In this document: one piece after another, positions 1-5,488 of the stretch
Layout: each line of letters begins with the position of its first letter
Numbering within the stretch: position 1 is the first letter of the stretch
Source: Nitrospirota bacterium
GTDB lineage: Bacteria > Nitrospirota > Thermodesulfovibrionia > Thermodesulfovibrionales > SM23-35
Direction: 5' to 3'
Length of the DNA: 5,717 nucleotides
NCBI GenBank assembly: GCA_029883145.1
Contig: JAOUJR010000126.1
Coordinates: 1 to 5,717, forward strand
Position numbers and translations under genes: made by a program
Notes under the pieces: generated by a model
The model's input: only the letters and a program-made list of their open reading frames with translations
Database searches by the model: none
What the model was told of the DNA's origin: nothing

Positions 1-434
1 TTCGATACATTGAATTCCTCCTGAATCCTTTCAAACCCGCTCAGGAGAGCTATTGGTGCCTGGCCATAGGTAGTCCTGTCAAATTTACCCTTGAATGCCT
101 GCTTTTCTTTTTTCTGATATATGAGTATCTCATCATTATTAATGAGAACTTCCTGGGGTGTCTTTCCTTTATACTCCCATTTCATCTTCGCAGGTCTCTT
201 AATAAAAAATTCGCCCACGTATGTATCGGTGCGTTTCAGGTCCTTTATATTGCTCTTCTGGGTAAAGCTCCCCTTTATATCCCTGATGTTCTCATAGGCT
301 TTCTGGATTTTTGTGATATCCTCATCGACTGATAAGACAGCATTAGAAACAGAAAAGTAAAAAAAGAGAAATGAAAAAAGAAAACCTGAACATACTAATA
401 AACTACGTTTAACCTTTTTAAAATTCCCATTCAT
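1..434 (-). CDS. lolA: Outer-membrane lipoprotein carrier protein LolA, 5' part (runs off left edge)
   Basis: LolA-like periplasmic chaperone that would carry lipoproteins from the inner-membrane Lol transporter to the outer membrane. I translated 144 codons by hand; the 3' end lies outside the window. Residues 6-31 look like a signal peptide: basic KKVKR, then a long hydrophobic run rich in L and F, then a likely cleavage after SNA. The mature part shows the LolA pattern: an amphipathic start, GSFTQ (residues 55-59), then G-E-F-F-I-K-R-P (74-81) followed by K-W-E-Y (85-88), Q-E-V-L-I near 94-98, and a lysine-rich YQKKEKQ (106-112). The start ATG (434-432) is secure because an in-frame TAA lies three codons upstream (443-441). 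No Shine-Dalgarno is visible near it. It is divergent from the ferritin-like gene and on the same strand as ftsK, with which lolA is linked in other bacteria. The Cys at residue 15 lies inside the hydrophobic stretch and does not look like a lipobox. Confidence 0.85.
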   Translation of the reverse strand, partial: MNGNFKKVKRSLLVCSGFLFSFLFFYFSVSNAVLSVDEDITKIQKAYENIRDIKGSFTQKSNIKDLKRTDTYVGEFFIKRPAKMKWEYKGKTPQEVLINNDEILIYQKKEKQAFKGKFDRTTYGQAPIALLSGFERIQEEFNVS

Positions 435-442
435 TATGATTT

Positions 443-472
443 AGCATACCACACAGAAAATTTCCCTTACAA
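443..472 (-). promoter_or_regulatory. Possible promoter of lolA, giving a near-leaderless mRNA
   Basis: On the minus strand a weak -35 TTGTAA (472-467) is followed after 18 bases by a -10 TATGCT (448-443) preceded by TGG, an extended -10 motif. The predicted start site is near 436, only about two bases before the lolA ATG, which would explain the missing Shine-Dalgarno. Both hexamers match consensus at only four of six positions, so this is a tentative call. Confidence 0.3.
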
Positions 473-488
473 CATGACGAATTGATAT

Positions 489-516
489 TTGACTTTTTCT
501 TGCATAGTGATAGAAT
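489..516 (+). promoter_or_regulatory. Sigma70-type promoter with extended -10, driving the ferritin-like gene
   Basis: TTGACT (489-494; five of six consensus bases) is separated by 16 bases from TAGAAT (511-516; five of six), and TGA directly precedes the -10, giving an extended TGn motif. Predicted transcription start is near 523, leaving a 5' leader of about 28 bases before the ATG at 551. I looked for an obvious Fur- or PerR-type inverted repeat across this promoter and saw none. Confidence 0.6.
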
Positions 517-536
517 AAAATTTAACCGAATAAAAA

Positions 537-543
537 AAGGAGG
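537..543 (+). promoter_or_regulatory. Strong ribosome binding site that decides the ferritin-like gene start
   Basis: AAGGAGG ends 7 bases before the ATG at 551. This sets the start there rather than at the upstream in-frame TTG at 482, which would put 23 extra residues across the promoter region. Confidence 0.85.
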
Positions 544-550
544 CAAGTAT

Positions 551-832
551 ATGTTATCAAACATACCGTTAAATCTTGAAAAGGTAAAAAAAGAAGATCT
601 GGATAAAGAGATACTGAGGGCTGGAATGATCGCTGAATTAGATGCCATAAATCTTTATGAGCAAATGGCAGCTATGACCGGAAACAAAAATATCAAAAAA
701 GTCCTTCTGGACATTACGAAGGAAGAAAAGACACACATGGGAGAATTCCAGACCCTGCTCTTATCATTAGATAAGGAACAGAAAAAGGAATTAGAGGAAG
801 GTAAAAAGGAAGTCGACGAGTTGATAAAATAA
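551..832 (+). CDS. EncFtn-type ferritin-like (rubrerythrin-related) protein, 93 aa
   Basis: Small two-helix ferritin-like protein. In the encapsulated ferritin family, subunits pair to build the four-helix di-iron ferroxidase site and oxidise Fe(II) for storage in an encapsulin shell. Visible metal-site pattern: E29 in helix 1 (AELDAINLYEQMA, 28-40), Y36, then E59 and H62 in the second helix (EEKTHMGEF, 58-66). The spacing E-30-E-3-H, with Tyr seven after the first Glu, equals what I recall for Rhodospirillum rubrum EncFtn (E32, Y39, E62, H65); the adjacent Trp of that protein is Leu35 here. The wording also closely resembles the domain fused in front of the Pyrococcus furiosus encapsulin, as I remember it. 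The tail (75-93) is highly charged, EQKKELEEGKKEVDELIK, without an obvious hydrophobic encapsulation peptide. No encapsulin gene is adjacent; the next gene is a universal stress protein 71 bases downstream, probably co-transcribed. Family call is firm; an encapsulin partnership is inference. Confidence 0.85.
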   Translation: MLSNIPLNLEKVKKEDLDKEILRAGMIAELDAINLYEQMAAMTGNKNIKKVLLDITKEEKTHMGEFQTLLLSLDKEQKKELEEGKKEVDELIK

Positions 833-888
833 TTTGATTAACCCTAATAGTACAATTTATCTGGTTTAGTTGATTTTAAAACTGAGAA

Positions 889-906
889 GGGAGGTGAAAT
901 GTAATG
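889..906 (+). promoter_or_regulatory. Ribosome binding site and overlapping start-stop ATGTAATG before the stress-protein gene
   Basis: GGGAGGTG (889-896) sits 7 bases before the ATG at 904, a good spacing. An extra ATG at 899-901 is followed directly by TAA (902-904), whose last A is the first base of the true start codon. The extra ATG is only 2 bases from the Shine-Dalgarno, so it is probably little used. Confidence 0.7.
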
Positions 907-1785
907 AAACTGTTACTTGCTACAGACGGCTCAAAATACTCAGAAACAGCAGCAAAATTTTTGACACACCTTACCTTTTCTCCAGATGATGAGATTACTA
1001 TACTCCATGTGATAGGCTGGGTACCCCCAAAGGGTGACATAGAACGCTATTATGCAGGCCTTAAAGAACTAAAACAAGAGTTAGCACCAAAGATCATTGA
1101 CCATGCTGTAAATATTCTAAAACCTGTGAATGCAAAAATGAACACACTATTGGCAGAGGGCGAACCTGATAAATCTATTATTGAAGCAGCAGCCAATGCA
1201 GACCTCGTTGTTTTAGGAGAAAAGGGAGTAATGAGCATTAAATCGCTCTTGATCGGGAGTGTCACAAGGTCAGTAGCCATCGGTTCTCCGAAATCAGTCT
1301 TTGTGATAAAACCTCCTCAGGAAAGAGCAGGAAAAATGAAAATCCTTTTCGCCACAGATGGTTTTGACTATTCGGATGCAGCTGGAAAGCTTTTGACTTT
1401 ATTACCATTTCCTGATAATTCAGAAATAACCATCCTAAATGTCATATGGTCTGCTCTTTCTGATATACCGGAAAGGTTTGTTACAGTAATAAATGATCGG
1501 ATAAAAGAAAATGTGGCAAAAGCCAGGTCAATAGAATTTGCAGAATCAGAAAGAATAATAGACAAAGCCCGTGACTATTTAAGAAAAAGATTCAAGACGA
1601 TAAATGTGCTCACAAAAGTTGGAGATCCTTTTACACACATACTGAATTCAGCAGAGACATTACACGCAGATGTGGTTGCGATTGGATGCAGGGGCATCAG
1701 GGGAGTGAAAGGCATGCTGGGGAGTGTATCAAGAAACGTCCTCAGCCGGTCAAAATGTTCTGTGTTAATCGGGAAAACAACATAA
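904..1785 (+). CDS. Tandem-domain universal stress protein (UspA family)
   Basis: A 293-residue protein made of two consecutive Usp alpha/beta domains. Single-domain members usually have about 140-160 residues and dimerise; a tandem form can make the dimer within one chain. Domain 1 (about 1-140) opens with MKLLLATDGS and ends with the nucleotide-binding loop G105-x2-G108-x9-G118-S119, the pattern of ATP-binding Usp proteins such as MJ0577. Domain 2 (about 145-293) restarts with its own Met and MKILFATDG and ends with G261-x2-G264-x8-G273-S274, one residue shorter in the loop. Asp8 and its domain-2 counterpart, in ATDG, are the usual adenine-pocket acid. The linker is short (KPPQERAGK). The protein is cytosolic with no membrane segment. 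It follows the ferritin-like gene by 71 bases with no clear terminator between them, hinting at a joint stress or iron/redox response, but no specific ligand or partner can be read from the sequence. Confidence 0.92.
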   Translation: MKLLLATDGSKYSETAAKFLTHLTFSPDDEITILHVIGWVPPKGDIERYYAGLKELKQELAPKIIDHAVNILKPVNAKMNTLLAEGEPDKSIIEAAANADLVVLGEKGVMSIKSLLIGSVTRSVAIGSPKSVFVIKPPQERAGKMKILFATDGFDYSDAAGKLLTLLPFPDNSEITILNVIWSALSDIPERFVTVINDRIKENVAKARSIEFAESERIIDKARDYLRKRFKTINVLTKVGDPFTHILNSAETLHADVVAIGCRGIRGVKGMLGSVSRNVLSRSKCSVLIGKTT

Positions 1786-1798
1786 GAGCTGTACATCA

Positions 1799-1828
1799 TT
1801 GATTAAACCAGGGCTTACAGTTTATATT
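1799..1828 (+). promoter_or_regulatory. Weak promoter-like pair just before lipM
   Basis: TTGATT (1799-1804), an 18-base spacer and TATATT (1823-1828) resemble a sigma70 promoter, but transcription would start at about 1834-1835, on the lipM ATG itself. This gene also lacks a Shine-Dalgarno, so a leaderless transcript is possible. AT-rich sequence makes such matches common, and read-through from the stress-protein gene is an equally good explanation. Confidence 0.2.
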
Positions 1829-1833
1829 TTTTC

Positions 1834-2622
1834 ATGACCGATGCATGGCGTCTTATTGATACAGGTTCATGCAAAGCAGCCTACAATATGGCTCTGGATG
1901 AGGCGATTGCAACTGCTGTCAGGAAAAACAATGCACCTCCGACCTTAAGGCTTTATGGATGGATTACGCCGTCAGTGAGTATTGGATGTTTTCAGAAAAT
2001 CAGCGATATTGATAGAGAATACTGCATTGAGAAACGTATCCCTATTGTGAGAAGGCCAACCGGAGGCCGTGCAATTCTTCACAACGATGAGATCACCTAT
2101 AGCTTCTCAGTAAAAACAACCTCTGGAATATTTTCGAAAGGATTACTCGACAGTTATAAAATGGTCAGTAAAGCCTTTAGTCTTGCATTTTTAAGAATCG
2201 GCCTTACCCCTGAGTTAACACTTCACAGGGGAACCTGTCACACGAGAAGTCCTTTATGTTTCCAATCAGCATCATATGGTGAGATCACTATTCACAATAA
2301 GAAGATTATAGGTTCTGCACAAAAACGCTGGCCTAAGGGTTTGCTTCAGCAGGGTTCTATCCCCTATATTGTTGATAAGGACGAAATGTCTAAGATATTC
2401 AGACTTGAATCTGTCCATATGTTACTGGGAGACCTTACAGGGTTAAAAGAGATGATTCACGGACTAAATCCTGATGATCTAAAAAATACTATCCGAACTG
2501 CTTTTGAGGAGACTTTTTATATAAAGCTCATGACTTCATCTCCTTCTAAGGAGGAGTTGTCTCTTGCAGAGGAGCTTGAGGCTTGCAAGTATTTGTCATA
2601 TCAGTGGAATTTCCAGAGATAG
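1834..2622 (+). CDS. lipM: LipM-type octanoyltransferase / lipoate-protein ligase A family protein
   Basis: Member of the BPL/LplA/LipB fold. LipM moves octanoate from octanoyl-ACP to a lipoyl domain (GcvH in Bacillus subtilis), the first step of lipoate assembly before LipA inserts sulfur. Visible motifs in order: WRLIDTG and NMALDEA at the N-terminus (5-24); RRPTGGRAILH (73-83), the acyl-binding loop; C142 in P-L-C-F (140-143), matching the catalytic Cys of LipM (Cys150 in B. subtilis); the conserved lysine K157 in KKIIGSAQKR (156-165), followed by LLQQGSIPY; and a C-terminal KYLS-x-x-WNF-x-R signature typical of LipM. Length is 262, against about 278 in B. subtilis. C142 separates it from E. 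coli-type LplA, which lacks this Cys. The ATG at 1834 gives the family's normal N-terminus; an in-frame TAA at 1804-1806 and no other start codon leave no longer option, though no Shine-Dalgarno is visible. No gcvH or lipA lies nearby. It converges on ftsK with a 30-base gap. LplA activity cannot be fully excluded. Confidence 0.85.
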   Translation: MTDAWRLIDTGSCKAAYNMALDEAIATAVRKNNAPPTLRLYGWITPSVSIGCFQKISDIDREYCIEKRIPIVRRPTGGRAILHNDEITYSFSVKTTSGIFSKGLLDSYKMVSKAFSLAFLRIGLTPELTLHRGTCHTRSPLCFQSASYGEITIHNKKIIGSAQKRWPKGLLQQGSIPYIVDKDEMSKIFRLESVHMLLGDLTGLKEMIHGLNPDDLKNTIRTAFEETFYIKLMTSSPSKEELSLAEELEACKYLSYQWNFQR

Positions 2623-2652
2623 GAATAACTCTCGTTTAAGAACAAAAATATT

Positions 2653-4731
2653 TCATCTCCTTCTCCTCAAGAACTCTCTCGGTTTTCCCGCACCCCTTGG
2701 GGGGCCGACATAGCCATCCTCTTCCATTAATTCCATTATCCTTGCTGCCCTGTTGTATCCTATCTTGAACCGCCTCTGGATGGATGATATTGAGACTTCA
2801 CCTGATAATTCTCCAAACTCAATTGCCTTGAGATACATCTCATCTCTTTCTCCTGACTTTTCATCTGCTCCCATCTCATCCACCTGTTGAATATTTTCTA
2901 ATAGTGTATAGTCAGGTTTTCCCTGAGCCTTCACAAACTCAGTAACAGCTTTTATCTCCTCCTCTGCAATAAGGGCTCCATGGACACGGATTATTCGCGC
3001 ACCCGGGTACATCAAAAGCATATCACCCTTACCAAGCAACTGTTCTGCACCATGTGAATCAAGGATTGTCCTTGAGTCCACCTTTGAAGATACCTGGAAA
3101 GATATACGTGCAGGAAAGTTGGCCTTTATTATTCCTGTAATGACATCAACAGACGGCCTCTGCGTTGCAAGAATAAGGTGTATGCCAGCTGCCCTTCCCA
3201 TCTGTGCAAGCCTTGCGATCGAGTCTTCAACATCGGCTGCTGCGGTAAACATGAGGTCAGCAAGTTCATCTATTACGATCACAATATAAGGAAGTTGTTC
3301 TTCCTCTCCTACCTGATTGTTATAACTTTCAATGTTCCTTGCAGCCTTTTCTGCGAGCACCCTGTATCTGCGTTCCATCTCAATCACCATCTTTTTCAAT
3401 GCTTCTGCTGCTTCTTTTGGGTTTGTGATCACAGGTGAGACAAGATGCGGTATCTCCTCGTACGCGGAGAGTTCAAGTAATTTCGGGTCTATCATCAACA
3501 TCTTCACTTCTGTGGGTGTTGCTTTATAGAGTATGCTCATGACCATCGTGTTTATTGATACGCTCTTGCCGGAACCTGTAGCGCCTGCAACGAGGAGATG
3601 GGGCATTTTTGCGAGATCTGCTACTACAGGGCTACCGGATATATCCTTACCGAGGCCGAGGGTAAGTTTTGAAGTGCTCTTTTTAAAACTATCTGATGAA
3701 AGGATCTCCCTTAATGATACCGTCTCCCTTTGCCTGTTTGGTACTTCTATGCCTATCGTAGCCTTGCCAGGGATAGGAGAAATCCTGACACTCTGTGCTT
3801 TAAGTGCAAGAGCAAGATCATCAGCGAGAGAGACAACCCTGTTGATTTTCACGCCAGGTGCAGGTTCGAACTCATACATTGTCACCACAGGCCCTGGATG
3901 CACCTGTTTTATATCACCTTCAACATCGAAGTCTTCAAGTTTCTGCTTAATAAGTGTTGAGCCTGTCATGAGCTCATCTCTTGAAGGTCTGACAGATGAG
4001 GAGTCGAATAAGTTCAGGAGTTCCAGAGATGGAAGTTCATAGCCTCCTCTTTTTCTTGGTTTTAAAGCCACTGGTTTACTCACCATTATTTCCTGTATTA
4101 CCTGTTCCTTTAATAACATTTCTCCTGCGCTCTGTTCACTTTCTTCTACGCTCTGGAGTATTTCTTCAATGTCCTTTTTTCTCTCTTCTGTTTTCTGTTT
4201 TCTGCTGAAAGCAAGTGTGGTAATAGACACTGGACTCAGCAGGATGAGTGAAGACAGGAATAAAGTTATGGACAAGATATATGCACCTAAAAGGGAGAGA
4301 AGCTGATGAGCAAGATACGCTGTCCCTTTGCCTATAAGGCCGCCTATACCATCCGGATATTGTTCAAGAGTGATAGTGAAAGTAAATGAGAGAAGAGACA
4401 ACAACAAAGAAGATGATACAACAAACAAAATACCCCCGAGCAGATAAATTTTATGTCCCTCTTTTCCGAGGAGCCTTTTAATGCCAAAGGCTATTATCAA
4501 AACAGGAATTATAAAGGCAGCAAGCCCCAACAGAATAAGTAACCAACCTGAAATATAGGCACCGATTATACCACCAAGATTCCGTACCGGTTCAGGTGGT
4601 TCTGTGGTTCTAAAAAAAAGAACAGGGTCTTTTATATTGTGGGTGAAGAAACAGAGGGAAAGATAAAGGCTTCCCAGGAGAGAAACAACCCCGACCACCT
4701 CTTCTTTTATGCGTCTTATCCTTTCAACCAT
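2653..4731 (-). CDS. ftsK: DNA translocase FtsK/SpoIIIE
   Basis: Hexameric septal DNA pump that clears and aligns chromosome ends during division. Layout of the 692 residues: four membrane helices (about 11-31, 53-84, 94-121, 137-171); a short charged linker (about 175-235), far shorter than the long Pro/Gln-rich linker of E. coli FtsK; alpha domain (about 245-360); RecA-like motor with Walker A GATGSGKS (383-390), Walker B IVIVIDE ending at D488-E489, and the later LATQRPSVDVITG and ILDS-x-GAEQLLG-x-GDML blocks; and a winged-helix gamma domain (about 630-692, including SISSIQRRFKIGYNRAARIM), which reads KOPS motifs and contacts XerD in known systems. The length suits a compact SpoIIIE-like FtsK, and all expected domains are present. 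The ATG lies inside the end of uppP (16-base overlap) with only CAGG three bases upstream, so it is probably translationally coupled. The reading frame is intact. Confidence 0.97.
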   Translation of the reverse strand: MVERIRRIKEEVVGVVSLLGSLYLSLCFFTHNIKDPVLFFRTTEPPEPVRNLGGIIGAYISGWLLILLGLAAFIIPVLIIAFGIKRLLGKEGHKIYLLGGILFVVSSSLLLSLLSFTFTITLEQYPDGIGGLIGKGTAYLAHQLLSLLGAYILSITLFLSSLILLSPVSITTLAFSRKQKTEERKKDIEEILQSVEESEQSAGEMLLKEQVIQEIMVSKPVALKPRKRGGYELPSLELLNLFDSSSVRPSRDELMTGSTLIKQKLEDFDVEGDIKQVHPGPVVTMYEFEPAPGVKINRVVSLADDLALALKAQSVRISPIPGKATIGIEVPNRQRETVSLREILSSDSFKKSTSKLTLGLGKDISGSPVVADLAKMPHLLVAGATGSGKSVSINTMVMSILYKATPTEVKMLMIDPKLLELSAYEEIPHLVSPVITNPKEAAEALKKMVIEMERRYRVLAEKAARNIESYNNQVGEEEQLPYIVIVIDELADLMFTAAADVEDSIARLAQMGRAAGIHLILATQRPSVDVITGIIKANFPARISFQVSSKVDSRTILDSHGAEQLLGKGDMLLMYPGARIIRVHGALIAEEEIKAVTEFVKAQGKPDYTLLENIQQVDEMGADEKSGERDEMYLKAIEFGELSGEVSISSIQRRFKIGYNRAARIMELMEEDGYVGPPRGAGKPREFLRRRR

Positions 4732-5483
4732 ATACCTGCTATTATAACAACTGCTAACATGAACCTATAGTAGACAAAGACATTCAAAGGATGCTTCTTG
4801 AGAAAGTTTAAAAGAAATTTGATTGCAATAAGCCCTGTGATATAGGAGGTGATGAGCCCTATTGCAAAGAGCCGAAGGTCATAGGTTTCTTGCGCGGTGA
4901 TGAGTTTTTTACAATGAAGCATCGTCGCACCTGCAATAATTGGAGTTGAAAGGAGGAATGAAAATCGTGCAGATGCCTCTCTCTTAAGTCCTCTGAAGAG
5001 CCCTGCTGAAATTGTGATGCCTGAGCGGGAAACACCAGGGATGATTGCGATAGCCTGTGCGATTCCTATTATTACTGCGTCTTTCAATCCTGTTTTTTCC
5101 ATATCTTTATATTTATTTGCCTTTTCAGCAATGAGCATCAGAAAACCTACTGCAACGAGCATCAGGCATATTATGAGTGGTTCTCTCAAAGCCTTTTCTG
5201 CAAAGTCGTTAAGGAGAAACCCTGCAACTCCCGCAGGGATTGACGCAAGGATAATGGACCCGAAGAGTTTCTGCTTTTTTGTGATAAGCTCTATCCAGTC
5301 TTTCCAGAAACAGGCGAGCAGGGCAATCAATGTGCCGCTATGCAGTGCGATATCAAACGTGAGGGTGTCTACCTCTCCCGTCCAGCCAAAGAACCAGGGA
5401 AACAGTATCAGGTGTGCAGTACTGCTCACAGGAAGAAATTCCGTAAATCCTTGCACAACTCCCAGTATAATCGCCTCTAACAC
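4716..5483 (-). CDS. uppP: Undecaprenyl-diphosphatase UppP (BacA)
   Basis: Integral membrane enzyme that dephosphorylates undecaprenyl pyrophosphate, recycling the lipid carrier for peptidoglycan and other surface polymers; over-expression is classically linked to bacitracin resistance. The 255 residues form about eight membrane helices. Catalytic signatures: Q11-G-F-T-E15 (the (E/Q)xxxE motif; E. coli has Glu at both positions, E17 and E21), then PVSST and H24 (E. coli H30), and PGVSRSG (149-155) with R153 matching E. coli R174. The constant offset of six shows the protein starts right at the family core. The start is GTG (5483-5481), preceded by GAGGT (5497-5493) with 9 bases between. The gene begins 5 bases after the RNase J stop and overlaps ftsK by 16 bases, so it is the middle gene of a compact operon. 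Confidence 0.96.
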   Translation of the reverse strand: MLEAIILGVVQGFTEFLPVSSTAHLILFPWFFGWTGEVDTLTFDIALHSGTLIALLACFWKDWIELITKKQKLFGSIILASIPAGVAGFLLNDFAEKALREPLIICLMLVAVGFLMLIAEKANKYKDMEKTGLKDAVIIGIAQAIAIIPGVSRSGITISAGLFRGLKREASARFSFLLSTPIIAGATMLHCKKLITAQETYDLRLFAIGLITSYITGLIAIKFLLNFLKKHPLNVFVYYRFMLAVVIIAGIWLKG

Positions 5484-5488
5484 AATGG

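Noticed and set aside
418..447. Short minus-strand ORF overlapping the lolA start, possible nine-residue leader peptide
   Set aside because: It starts inside the proposed lolA -10, has poor Shine-Dalgarno spacing and encodes nothing suggestive such as a run of regulatory codons.
482..550. Upstream TTG extension of the ferritin-like gene
   Set aside because: It would run through the extended -10 promoter and add 23 residues unlike the family; the AAGGAGG at 537-543 points to the ATG at 551.
435..550. Fur or PerR operator in the divergent promoter region
   Set aside because: The region is AT-rich but I could not find an inverted repeat close to either consensus.
838..870. Possible hairpin after the ferritin-like gene (AACC with GGTT)
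   Set aside because: Only four base pairs with a 19-base loop and no following T-run; not a credible terminator.
1336..1785. Separate translation of the second stress-protein domain from its internal ATG
   Set aside because: A weak AGGA lies upstream, but the frame is continuous and tandem Usp proteins are common; the Met is more simply a relic of fusion.
2605..2615. 11-base palindrome TGGAATTTCCA near the lipM end
   Set aside because: It encodes the conserved W-N-F-Q residues of the LipM tail, and arms of five bases are expected by chance.
2611..4030. Ten-base direct repeat TTCCAGAGAT at 2611-2620 and 4021-4030
   Set aside because: Both copies lie inside coding sequence, without extension or mobile-element features; chance is sufficient.
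3533..4042. 169-codon plus-strand open frame opposite ftsK
   Set aside because: It is antisense to the conserved alpha and motor domains of FtsK and its translation resembles no protein family.
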